DNA from: Nitrospiria bacterium
GTDB taxonomy: Bacteria; Nitrospirota; Nitrospiria; JACQBZ01
Assembly (NCBI GenBank): GCA_035498035.1
Contig: DATKAN010000009.1
Coordinates: 1 to 58,034 of the forward strand
DNA: 58,034 nt
Direction: 5' to 3'
Positions 27,162-36,936 of the stretch are shown in pieces. How positions within the stretch are numbered: the first letter of the stretch is position 1; every line of letters starts with the position of its first letter. The notes under the pieces were generated by a model. That model was given only the letters and a program-made list of their open reading frames with translations. It did not search any database and was not told the origin of the DNA. Position numbers and translations under genes: made by a program.

Positions 27162-27190
27162 GGGCCTTTATAAAGCTGGGTCTTTATAAA
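27162..27190 (+). repeat. short tandem repeat GGGYCTTTATAAA in the OFOR leader
   Basis: GGGCCTTTATAAA (27162-27174) and GGGTCTTTATAAA (27178-27190), 16 bases apart start to start, between the two promoters. It could be a two-site operator; each TTTATAAA is itself palindromic. Confidence 0.4.
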
Positions 27191-27215
27191 AATGCAGAAT
27201 AGGTCTTTTGGCTCA

Positions 27216-27244
27216 TTGACGAATGCAGTGAATTTCGATAGGAT
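27216..27244 (+). promoter_or_regulatory. promoter 2 of the 2-oxoacid:ferredoxin oxidoreductase operon
   Basis: TTGACG (27216-27221), 17 bases, TAGGAT (27239-27244). Start expected near 27251, about 50 bases before the ATG at 27300, which has AAGGAGG. Confidence 0.5.
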
Positions 27245-27299
27245 AAACACAAATTTCCAGGGTTTTCCGAAGTAAATCCATCGTAGAAGGAGGCGGGCA

Positions 27300-28193
27300 A
27301 TGAGTTTAGATTATGTCAAGGCGACACCCGGTTTTGAGAAATACATGCCGAAGGATTACCGAGACCTGATCGAACACGGTCCGTTCGGAAAAAAGGTCTC
27401 TGTCTCCCAGGTTGGAACGTTCAAAGAAGTTCTTGAAGAGCATCCGATGTGCGCGGGTTGCGCCATGACCCTCTTCATCCGTCTTTCCCTCATCGCCTTG
27501 CCCAATCCGGAGGACACCATTACGGTCGGCACCGCCGGTTGCGGTCGCCTGGCCCTCTCTCAGGCCGCTATCCCGTTTGTGTACGGAAATTACGGCGACA
27601 CCAACGCCGTGGCCTCGGGGCTAAAACGCGGCTTGATGACGCGATTTCCGAATAAGGCCAAAGACGTGGTCGTGATGGCCGGAGATGGCGGGCTGGCCGA
27701 TATCGGGTTCTCCATGCTGATGCATTCCTGGTTCCGGAAGGAAAAATTCACAACCATCATGCTGGATAACGAAGTCTACGGGAACACCGGGGGCCAGGAA
27801 AGCGGAATGACCAATATCGGTTCGGTCCTGAAGATGGCCCCGCTGGGCAAGAAGTTCGAAAAGATCGATATGCCGGATCTGGCCAAGACGGCCGGCTGCG
27901 CCTATGTGGCGGTCGTCGTGCCCAACAATCCCCGTCGGGTGGAACAGGCCATCAAGAAAGCGGTCCTGATCGCCCGGGAGGTCGGACCGACCTATATCCA
28001 GGCCTATACCTCCTGCAACATCGAGTATGCCATCCCCACCGACAAAGTCATGGAGGACGCGAAAAACGTCGAGAACGACCGGTATCAATTCAAGGAGTTT
28101 ATCACCGACGAAGCCAAGGAATATCTGGCCGAGAAATGGGGCTATAAGGAGTACGCCAAGAAAGCCATCCAAACCACGGAGGTGGCGAAATGA
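27300..28193 (+). CDS. 2-oxoacid:ferredoxin oxidoreductase, beta (TPP-binding) subunit (ForB/PorB type)
   Basis: 297 residues. Binds thiamine diphosphate: MCAGCAMTLF (iron-sulfur/TPP region), GTAGCGRLAL, and the TPP motif AGDGGLADIG...LDNEVYGNTGGQ. In the reductive TCA cycle such enzymes carboxylate succinyl-CoA or acetyl-CoA with reduced ferredoxin. The gene set (beta, gamma, delta, epsilon, alpha) matches the five-subunit type known from Hydrogenobacter (ForDABGE / PorEDABG). Sequence alone does not say whether the substrate is 2-oxoglutarate or pyruvate. The stop overlaps the gamma start by 4 bases. Confidence 0.93.
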   Translation: MSLDYVKATPGFEKYMPKDYRDLIEHGPFGKKVSVSQVGTFKEVLEEHPMCAGCAMTLFIRLSLIALPNPEDTITVGTAGCGRLALSQAAIPFVYGNYGDTNAVASGLKRGLMTRFPNKAKDVVVMAGDGGLADIGFSMLMHSWFRKEKFTTIMLDNEVYGNTGGQESGMTNIGSVLKMAPLGKKFEKIDMPDLAKTAGCAYVAVVVPNNPRRVEQAIKKAVLIAREVGPTYIQAYTSCNIEYAIPTDKVMEDAKNVENDRYQFKEFITDEAKEYLAEKWGYKEYAKKAIQTTEVAK

Positions 28194-28900
28194 GATTCAA
28201 CATCCGGATGGCGGGAGTCGGTGGCCAGGGCGTCGTGACCGCGTCTCACGTCTTTTCGACCGCCGTGATCAATGCCGGCGGCGAGAGCACGATCGTTCCG
28301 TTCTACGGATCCGAAAAGCGCATGGCCCCGGTCGAATCGTATGTTCGCGTCTCCAGCGAGAAGATCTACGAGATCGGGGAGATCATGTTTCCCCACATCA
28401 TCATGGTGTTCCATCCCCAGGTCATCACCCACGGCAAGTCTTACACCATGCCGTTTCATTTCGGAATCAAAGACGGGGGAACAATTCTGGTCAACTCCAA
28501 AGAAGAAATTCCCTTGCCCGGCGATGAAATGGCCGATCTCGTAGGCCGGGGTGTTCAGTTCCGTTATCTCGCAGCGACCCAGATGGCGCTCGATGTCGCG
28601 GGGACGGACTTGGCCACCAACATGGCGATGGTCGGAGCGATCTCCGGCATCACCGGCCTCACGACACGGGAGGCCGTGGCCCAGGCGGTCAAGGAACGGT
28701 TTCTGGGAAAAGGGTTCGTCGTCTCGGGCGGCACCGCCTCGCTGGACTCGGTCGTCGAACGGAAATTCAAGCACAAACAGGAATTGCTCGAGAAAAACAT
28801 CGCTGCCGTAAACGCCGCCTGGGATTATGCCGAAGCCCACAACTGGCAGATGGGCAAGCAGGCGGCCAAGGAGGTTCCGGCCCAGTCCGGACGGAAATAA
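28190..28900 (+). CDS. 2-oxoacid:ferredoxin oxidoreductase, gamma subunit
   Basis: 236 residues. The N-terminal MRFNIRMAGVGGQGVVTASHVFSTA and FYGSEKRMAPVESYVRVS are typical of the gamma (POR domain III) subunit that helps bind coenzyme A. It overlaps the beta gene by 4 bases, and the delta gene follows after 24 bp. The C-terminal 60 residues form a helical extension usual in the five-subunit type. Confidence 0.92.
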   Translation: MRFNIRMAGVGGQGVVTASHVFSTAVINAGGESTIVPFYGSEKRMAPVESYVRVSSEKIYEIGEIMFPHIIMVFHPQVITHGKSYTMPFHFGIKDGGTILVNSKEEIPLPGDEMADLVGRGVQFRYLAATQMALDVAGTDLATNMAMVGAISGITGLTTREAVAQAVKERFLGKGFVVSGGTASLDSVVERKFKHKQELLEKNIAAVNAAWDYAEAHNWQMGKQAAKEVPAQSGRK

Positions 28901-28924
28901 CCCGAACCCCATACAAGGAGCCTC

Positions 28925-29224
28925 ATGTATCTTGTCGCGAATATCGATCCGGGAATCTGCGGCGCCACCAGTTGTACGCTGTGCACCCAGTTCTGCCCCG
29001 AAGCCAATACGATTCAGTACGATAAAGTCCGGAAGACCGCCTTCGTTGCGGTGGACCGGTGCAAAGGATGCGCGCAATGCGTCTGGGTCTGCGACAACAT
29101 GGCGAAGCATCACGCCATCAAGATGGTGATGATCGACCAACTTCCGGAGGAGTTTACCTCCAAAAACACCCGGACCATGTCGTACGAGCAGGAAGATCTT
29201 AAACCCTCACCCATCAATAAATAA
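28925..29224 (+). CDS. 2-oxoacid:ferredoxin oxidoreductase, delta (2x[4Fe-4S] ferredoxin) subunit
   Basis: 99 residues. First cluster: CGATSCTLCTQFCPE (an expanded CxxxxCxxCxxxCP), second: CKGCAQCVWVC. These carry electrons from TPP chemistry to or from soluble ferredoxin. The extra residues in the first motif are an observed deviation from the plain CxxCxxCxxxCP pattern. AAGGAG precedes the ATG. Confidence 0.92.
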   Translation: MYLVANIDPGICGATSCTLCTQFCPEANTIQYDKVRKTAFVAVDRCKGCAQCVWVCDNMAKHHAIKMVMIDQLPEEFTSKNTRTMSYEQEDLKPSPINK

Positions 29225-29247
29225 AATTTAAGAGCGAGCGGGGACCC

Positions 29248-30012
29248 ATGTACTTAAAAAAAGAGCACCTTCTGACAAAAGACGAATCCTATGTGTTGAA
29301 ACCCGGTCCGGAGGGCTACGTTCCCCCCGCGGCCGCGTCCATGGGGATCGAGTTGCCGGACCCGGGCGAGGGTCTGGTTTACGGTCGCAAGGTGAATGAA
29401 GATGCCGTGATGGAAGAGATCGCGAGGCAGATGCTGACCCGGAAAAACCCGACGATATTCCCGGGGCCGCTGGTTTTGTGGGCCTGGAATGAGCATGCCG
29501 TGATCAAGGGACAGGCCGTCCTCGAGCTTGCGAGCGAGATCCCGGGCGTGATGATCATCCCGATGCCGGATTACCGTCCTAAATACCCCAAGATCGAACC
29601 GGAGGAAGAAATCAATCCCAATCATCCCAACTTAACGATCTGGCACAACAAGATCGAGGTCTGCATCTTCATCGGCGTGCATTGTCATTATGCCAACCTG
29701 ACACTGAAGATGATCCGCGCCGGGACCAACTGTCTGACGGCGGCGGTCTGCGCCGAACAGGGGCATGAGGACGCGATGCTGACGATTCGGGATTCGGAAG
29801 AAAACAAGATCCGGCGGCTGGGCCAGGTGATCCGGAAAGTGCGCGAGTCCATGGGGATCCCTGCCCCGGCCCGTCCTCCCTACGGGGGCGGAAAACGCGA
29901 AATCGTAACGGCGGAGGAATGGGCCAAGATCCGTGAACAGGGGCTGGCGATGTCAATGGCGGGCGCGCCGAAGGGAATGCCGCTTCGCGAAGGCCAGATG
30001 CCCCGCGTTTAA
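29248..30012 (+). CDS. 2-oxoacid:ferredoxin oxidoreductase, epsilon subunit
   Basis: 254 residues between the delta and alpha genes. Matches the fifth subunit (ForE/PorE) of Hydrogenobacter/Nitrospira-type enzymes, often labelled 'carbon monoxide dehydrogenase beta subunit family'. Visible segments: FPGPLVLWAWNEHAV, VCIFIGVHCHYANLTLKMIRAG, and LTAAVCAEQGHEDAMLTIRD. No cofactor motif is evident. Its biochemical role in the complex is not established; presence of this subunit is what distinguishes the five-subunit group. Confidence 0.82.
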   Translation: MYLKKEHLLTKDESYVLKPGPEGYVPPAAASMGIELPDPGEGLVYGRKVNEDAVMEEIARQMLTRKNPTIFPGPLVLWAWNEHAVIKGQAVLELASEIPGVMIIPMPDYRPKYPKIEPEEEINPNHPNLTIWHNKIEVCIFIGVHCHYANLTLKMIRAGTNCLTAAVCAEQGHEDAMLTIRDSEENKIRRLGQVIRKVRESMGIPAPARPPYGGGKREIVTAEEWAKIREQGLAMSMAGAPKGMPLREGQMPRV

Positions 30013-30027
30013 AATGGGGAGGAGACG

Positions 30028-31389
30028 ATGAGCGAATCAAGCGAGACCGAGCAGAAAACGAATCCTCAGGGAGACCCGATCACCTCGGCGGCCGTCAAAA
30101 CCGAACCCGGAAAAGACCCGCATGCCGAGGCCAAAAAGCAACGGGTCGTCACGCCGGAATATCTGTTTTTCGAGGCCCCGCGCGAGCGCGTCTTCATCAC
30201 CGGTTCGGAGGCCGGAAAAGAAGCGATCCGTCGGGCCAACGTGGATTTCTCGGTAGCCTATCCGATCACGCCCCAAAGCGAGACGATGCAGTTGATCGGT
30301 GTCCTGTACGGCGAAGGGTACGTCAAGGAATACTATCGCGGCGAAGAAGAATACGGGGTGATGTCGGCCATGGCCGGGGCTTCCCGCGCCGGAGTTCGCT
30401 GTTTCACGGCCACCGCCGGACCGGGCACCCTGCGCGGAATCGAGGCGATCGCTTCCTGGCCGGGCCATCGTCTTCCGGCCGTCGCGATCTTTACCTGTCG
30501 CGTGGTCAACGCCCCGCTCGCGATTCAGCCGGATAATATCGAAATTTCCTATCTATTGAACACCGGGATGATCCTGTTCCATGCCGAGAACCAACAGGAC
30601 GTGTTCGATTTCATCCTAAAGTCGTTTATCATTTCGGAAATGAACGACGTGACGCTTCCGGTGGGCATTGCCTACGACGGCTTTTTCGTCACCCATGCCC
30701 GCGGTTACGTCATGATGCCCCCCAAGGATATTAAGCTTCCTCCCCGCGAGGCGTATCACGGGGCGGTCCCGGTTCTGGACGCCGAAAATCCCCCGGCCCG
30801 ACTTTCCCGCGACGCCCCGGTCCAAAAAAGCAATTTCATGTCGTACAACATTCATGCCGTCTGGCAGCAGGAAGTCTGGGCGGCGCAGGAGCGTGCGAAA
30901 AAATATATCCGCCGGTATATGGACGGGCTGCTCGAAGTGAACAATCCGGACGCGGACATTTTCCTCGTGGCCTCGGGTTCGGCCGCGGCGCAGTCCCGTG
31001 AGGCCGTTCGGCTTCTGGAAGAACAGGGAGTCCATACCGGTTTGATCAAGCTCCGGTCCTTGCGGCCGTTCCCGACCTTGGAGCTCCAGGAAGCCTGCCG
31101 GAACGCCAAGCTGATCGTGATCCCGGAGTTCAATTACCCCGGTTGGATGGCCCGGGAGGTTTCGACCGCACTGTACGGCGAATGCCATGCCAAAATGATA
31201 GCCGGTCCCCGGGTATTCGGCGGGATGACGATGCCGGTCGAATTGATCGTCGAGCGTGTTCTCGGCGGCCTGCGCCAGGTGGACCCGAAGCGGGTTCCGG
31301 TGGGGGTGAATGTCGGCGGAGCGCCATCGATCGAGACCGCGAAGCTGGTTTCCAAGGAAGATGTGACCCGATTCATGCAGAATATTTAG
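30028..31389 (+). CDS. 2-oxoacid:ferredoxin oxidoreductase, alpha subunit
   Basis: 453 residues. The first 45 are a low-complexity charged extension. The pyrimidine-binding domain follows with ANVDFSVAYPITPQSETMQLI, EEEYGVMSAMAGAS and FTATAGPGTLRGIEAIASWPG; the C-terminal domain has LVASGSAAAQSREAVRLL and IKLRSLRPFP. It completes the enzyme; a strong terminator lies 24 bases after the stop. Confidence 0.93.
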   Translation: MSESSETEQKTNPQGDPITSAAVKTEPGKDPHAEAKKQRVVTPEYLFFEAPRERVFITGSEAGKEAIRRANVDFSVAYPITPQSETMQLIGVLYGEGYVKEYYRGEEEYGVMSAMAGASRAGVRCFTATAGPGTLRGIEAIASWPGHRLPAVAIFTCRVVNAPLAIQPDNIEISYLLNTGMILFHAENQQDVFDFILKSFIISEMNDVTLPVGIAYDGFFVTHARGYVMMPPKDIKLPPREAYHGAVPVLDAENPPARLSRDAPVQKSNFMSYNIHAVWQQEVWAAQERAKKYIRRYMDGLLEVNNPDADIFLVASGSAAAQSREAVRLLEEQGVHTGLIKLRSLRPFPTLELQEACRNAKLIVIPEFNYPGWMAREVSTALYGECHAKMIAGPRVFGGMTMPVELIVERVLGGLRQVDPKRVPVGVNVGGAPSIETAKLVSKEDVTRFMQNI

Positions 31390-31412
31390 CAGGTTTGTGT
31401 TCATAGTCAAAC

Positions 31413-31449
31413 AACAAGGCCCTCGGATCATCCGGAGGGCCTTGTTTAT
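31413..31449 (+). terminator. intrinsic terminator of the OFOR operon
   Basis: A 12-bp perfect stem: AACAAGGCCCTC (31413-31424) with GAGGGCCTTGTT (31435-31446), 10-base loop, then a short T-rich tail. The flanking A and T tracts make it plausible in both directions. Confidence 0.9.
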
Positions 31450-31473
31450 TCCGTCGGATTAATTGGAGAGCGC

Positions 31474-32406
31474 ATGACGATGATCGCGAAGACAAACCGG
31501 TGGGACGGTCCGCTTGTCCTGGAAACGGACCTGAAAACCCTGGGTCCCAAAAAGCAGGGGAAAGTACGGGATATTTACGATCTGGGAAACGCGCTCCTTC
31601 TGGTGGCGACGGACCGGATCTCGGCCTTCGACGTGGTCCTGCCGGATGGTATTCCCGGAAAAGGGTATGTGCTGACCCAGCTTTCGAAATTCTGGTTCGA
31701 GTGGTTCGCGTCGGCCGATAAAACCTTCTCGCATCATTTGATCACCGCCGACGTCGAGAAATTTCCGCAGTCCTGTCTGCGGTTTAAGGAAATCCTTTCC
31801 GGGCGCAGCATGCTCGTTCGGAAGGCCAAACCCCTTCCGGTCGAATGCATCGTTCGGGGATATCTATCCGGTTCGGGGTGGAAGGAATACCGGCAGGGAG
31901 GGACGATATGCGAGCTCCCGCTTCCGTCCGGATTACGGGAGTCCGAAAAACTCCCTGAAACAATTTTCACGCCGTCCACCAAGGCCGTCGAGGGACACGA
32001 CATGAATATATCCTTCGAACGGATGAAGGAGGCGGTGGGGGAGAAGGTCGCGGAGGCGGCCAAATCCATGAGTTTGACCCTCTACAAGCGGGCCTCGGAG
32101 TTCGCGCGCAGCCGCGGAATCATCATCGCCGACACCAAGTTGGAGTTCGGCCTCGATCCGCGAACGGGGGGCCTCATGGTAATCGACGAGGTCCTGACCC
32201 CGGACTCCTCCCGGTTCTGGCCGGCGGACGGCTACGTTCCCGGAAGAGCTCAACCCAGTTTTGACAAACAATTCGTGCGCGACTATCTGGATTCCCTGCC
32301 GTGGGACCATCGTCCTCCGGCGCCGAGCCTGCCGAAAGAAGTGATCCAGAAGACGACCGACAAATACTTCGAGGCCCTGGACCGTTTAACCGACCGGAAT
32401 TCATGA
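31474..32406 (+). CDS. purC: phosphoribosylaminoimidazole-succinocarboxamide (SAICAR) synthase
   Basis: 310 residues, the long bacterial/yeast-like form. Purine synthesis: ATP-dependent joining of CAIR and aspartate. Motifs GKVRDIYDLG, LVATDRISAFDVVLPDGIPGKG, ECIVRGYLSGSGWKEY, IADTKLEFGLDP and VIDEVLTPDSSRFW. It lies alone after the OFOR terminator, with no clear promoter seen in the 25-base gap. Confidence 0.96.
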   Translation: MTMIAKTNRWDGPLVLETDLKTLGPKKQGKVRDIYDLGNALLLVATDRISAFDVVLPDGIPGKGYVLTQLSKFWFEWFASADKTFSHHLITADVEKFPQSCLRFKEILSGRSMLVRKAKPLPVECIVRGYLSGSGWKEYRQGGTICELPLPSGLRESEKLPETIFTPSTKAVEGHDMNISFERMKEAVGEKVAEAAKSMSLTLYKRASEFARSRGIIIADTKLEFGLDPRTGGLMVIDEVLTPDSSRFWPADGYVPGRAQPSFDKQFVRDYLDSLPWDHRPPAPSLPKEVIQKTTDKYFEALDRLTDRNS

Positions 32407-32413
32407 AACGGGG

Positions 32414-32668
32414 TTATCGAGGATTCGGATCCCGGACGACCTCGGGATTTTCGGGATCTTCCAAGTCTCCCCGGGCGATGTAGTCCGCCCAGATCAAGAC
32501 CATATTCCCGCTGTCCCGGATGGCCCGGATTCCGTCCTTGAGGTGCTGGATCATCGAGGGGGTGGCGCCGTTGCGTTCGATTTCGTCCAGCTCGTTCGAC
32601 AGCGTTCGATTCAGTTTTTCAAGGGCGCCGGCCACCTCGGCCAGTGCCTGTTTCATTTCGGGTGTCAA
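32414..32668 (-). CDS. small helical hypothetical protein
   Basis: 84 residues, acidic and helical (LAEVAGALEKLNRTLSNELDEIE looks like a coiled coil), ending in a Pro/Asp-rich tail. No family recognised. Convergent with purC (8-bp gap). It lies 39 bp downstream of the zinc-ribbon gene and is probably co-transcribed with it. Confidence 0.55.
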   Translation of the reverse strand: MTPEMKQALAEVAGALEKLNRTLSNELDEIERNGATPSMIQHLKDGIRAIRDSGNMVLIWADYIARGDLEDPENPEVVRDPNPR

Positions 32669-32707
32669 CGGCGCCTCCGTTTCTTATTGGCCCGGGCCGC
32701 AGGACGG

Positions 32708-33067
32708 TTATTCATATGCTTCCGCCGGCATGGACTCGTTGAATTCAAAGTGACAGCTTTTGCAGTGGAGAAAGATCCGGCTGTCCCGAACGGTGAATGT
32801 GCAACGAAAATCCATCTCAGCCCCGCGCTTCGTACATTTTGGGCACACGGTATCCTTGAGCCAGGAAACGATGTCCGGATTGGATAGGCGGTAGAGATTG
32901 TTTTCGGAGCTGACGGGGAAGGAATATCGGCACCCGACGCAGACGGCGGTGTAGACATTCTCTCCATCCGGATTTTCCGATTTGATGCGGACGGAAAAGT
33001 CCTGTTTGCGACAGATCGGACAGGCCGCCTGGCCTAATTGGCGTTGTATGGTTTCCAGAGTGGGCAT
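32708..33067 (-). CDS. double zinc-ribbon protein, unknown function
   Basis: 119 residues with four CxxC pairs: C16/C19, C43/C46, C75/C78, C102/C105, which would make two zinc ribbons of similar spacing. Phrases such as ENVYTAVCVGCRYSFPV and SRIFLHCKSCHFEFNE resemble nucleic-acid-binding ribbons. Diverges from icd over a 211-bp region. Confidence 0.65.
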   Translation of the reverse strand: MPTLETIQRQLGQAACPICRKQDFSVRIKSENPDGENVYTAVCVGCRYSFPVSSENNLYRLSNPDIVSWLKDTVCPKCTKRGAEMDFRCTFTVRDSRIFLHCKSCHFEFNESMPAEAYE

Positions 33068-33149
33068 GTTTTTTTAACGATCCCAGTATAACAGACCCCG
33101 ATCTTGCCGCGCAAGCGTTGGGAAGCCAAGGTGCATGATGAAGACTCCC

Positions 33150-33165
33150 TTACGCGCATACGTAA
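33150..33165. promoter_or_regulatory. inverted repeat upstream of icd (possible operator)
   Basis: TTACG (33150-33154), 6 bases, CGTAA (33161-33165), ending 22 bases before the icd -35 box. Speculative. Confidence 0.25.
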
Positions 33166-33187
33166 TTATTTTTGGAAAAATATCCTG

Positions 33188-33217
33188 TTGACAAGGATGC
33201 GATGGACTAAATATACT
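33188..33217 (+). promoter_or_regulatory. sigma-70-type promoter of icd
   Basis: A consensus TTGACA (33188-33193), 18 bases, TATACT (33212-33217). Start near 33224; the ATG at 33279 has GAGGAGAAGG upstream. Confidence 0.65.
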
Positions 33218-33260
33218 TATAAGCTCCCTGGCGATGTTGCATTTACAAACCGGATCGTAA

Positions 33261-35510
<2,250 letters not shown>

Positions 35511-35543
35511 AAGGAAAAAATAAATCCAGGACCGTTTTAAGTC

Positions 35544-35585
35544 AAAGCCTGAGACAGAACGAGTGTCCTGTCTCGGGCTTTGCTT
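35544..35585 (+). terminator. intrinsic terminator after icd
   Basis: A 14-bp stem, AAAGCCTGAGACAG (35544-35557) with CTGTCTCGGGCTTT (35568-35581, one G-T pair), then a T-rich tail. Confidence 0.9.
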
Positions 35586-35631
35586 TTCCCCGCGTCCCCT
35601 TAAAAGGGAACCGGTAATTTGAATTATAAAG

Positions 35632-36552
35632 ATGAGAGCGGGTCGGAAAATTCTAGACGGCTTCGCCCGAAAAGGCGGGTTCTTAATTTTGACCCTAGGA
35701 TTCGCAAGCATCGCCGTCTTGGGCGTCCTCGATTATGCAACGGGCTATGAGTTCTCATTTTCGCTGTTTTACCTGATCCCCGTCTCCTTTGTCGCATGGT
35801 ACCAAGGCCATCGGGCCGCCCTGGCGACGGCTTTATTAAGCGCCGTAACATGGGATCTGGCAAACACGCTGGCAGGCCAGACTTATTCCAATCCGGCCAT
35901 CACCCTTTGGAACGGCGCGAGCCGGCTCGGCTTTTTTGTCATTGTCACATTCCTCATCTCGAGATTGAAAAAAGAACTGGATCGTGAACGGGAACTGTCC
36001 CGAACCGATCATTTGACGGGGGTGGGCAATAGCCGGGGCTTCTACGACATGGCGGCCGTCGAGATCCTCAGGGCGGAAAGACACCGGCATCCATTTTCCA
36101 TTTGCTACATCGATCTGGACAATTTCAAGATCATCAACGACCAACACGGGCACAGCGTCGGCAACGCCGTCCTTCGAACCGTCGCCGTAACGCTGGGGGA
36201 GAACCTGCGGAAAATCGACCTGGTCGCCCGGCTGGGCGGTGACGAGTTTGTGGTCCTCTTTCCTGAAACGGACCCGGATTCGGCCCGCCCGGCGGTTGAA
36301 AAAATCCAACGCCTGCTCTTGAACGCCATGGAACATCACCGATGGCCGGTGAGCTTCAGCGTGGGAGTGGTGACCTATATATCTCCGCCACGGTCGGTCG
36401 ACGAAATGATTCGGCGGGCGGATCATACCATGTACGAGGTGAAGAACGCGGGGAAAAATGCGGTCCGATTTTCCATCGGTCCGGAGGAAGCCGGGTTATT
36501 AAAGACCGACCGGGCGGACCGGGATAATCCGCTGATGAATGAAACAAGTTGA
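35632..36552 (+). CDS. membrane-bound diguanylate cyclase (GGDEF)
   Basis: 306 residues. About four N-terminal hydrophobic segments (about 14-110) form a membrane sensor; a short coiled linker (KKELDRERELSRTDHLTGVGN) leads into a GGDEF domain. The active-site GGDEF is intact (ARLGGDEFVVLF), and RKID five residues before it fits the inhibitory I-site RxxD. DLDNFKIINDQHGHSVGN is standard. It makes cyclic di-GMP and is probably subject to product inhibition. The GYD-like gene follows after 77 bp. Confidence 0.93.
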   Translation: MRAGRKILDGFARKGGFLILTLGFASIAVLGVLDYATGYEFSFSLFYLIPVSFVAWYQGHRAALATALLSAVTWDLANTLAGQTYSNPAITLWNGASRLGFFVIVTFLISRLKKELDRERELSRTDHLTGVGNSRGFYDMAAVEILRAERHRHPFSICYIDLDNFKIINDQHGHSVGNAVLRTVAVTLGENLRKIDLVARLGGDEFVVLFPETDPDSARPAVEKIQRLLLNAMEHHRWPVSFSVGVVTYISPPRSVDEMIRRADHTMYEVKNAGKNAVRFSIGPEEAGLLKTDRADRDNPLMNETS

Positions 36553-36629
36553 AAATCCAATCCGAACCGGGTACTCTAACCCCGTCCCGTCAATCTTCTC
36601 AATCGCTTCCAACACAAGGAGGGTTTACC

Positions 36630-36914
36630 ATGCCGACCTATGTTTTGCTCAGCACATTGACCGATCAGGGCCGCAAAACCATCAAGGCCAAACCCAGTCG
36701 CATCAATCAGGTGAACAAGGAGATCGAGTCCATGGGGGCCAAGGTGATCGCGCAGTACGCTCTTTTGGGCCCGTATGACTTCGTAAACATCATCGAGGCC
36801 AAGGACAACAAGGCCATCGCCAAGATCTCGGTGGAACTGGGTTCCAGAGGTTCCGTTCAATTCCTGACGATGCCGGCGATTCCGATCGATGAGTTTATCG
36901 CATCCCTCAAATAG
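36630..36914 (+). CDS. GYD-domain-like protein
   Basis: 94 residues from the ATG at 36630, preceded by AGGAGGG; an upstream in-frame ATG at 36549 lacks similarity. MPTYVLLSTLTDQGRKTI, VIAQYALLGPYDFVNIIEAKDN and SVQFLTMPAIPIDEF fit the small ferredoxin-like GYD family (PF08734), with GPYD at the usual position. The family has no established activity and may bind a small ligand. Lies between the GGDEF gene and the OmpA-lipoprotein gene. Confidence 0.82.
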   Translation: MPTYVLLSTLTDQGRKTIKAKPSRINQVNKEIESMGAKVIAQYALLGPYDFVNIIEAKDNKAIAKISVELGSRGSVQFLTMPAIPIDEFIASLK

Positions 36915-36936
36915 CATCTGCGCAACGGGATGGGAC

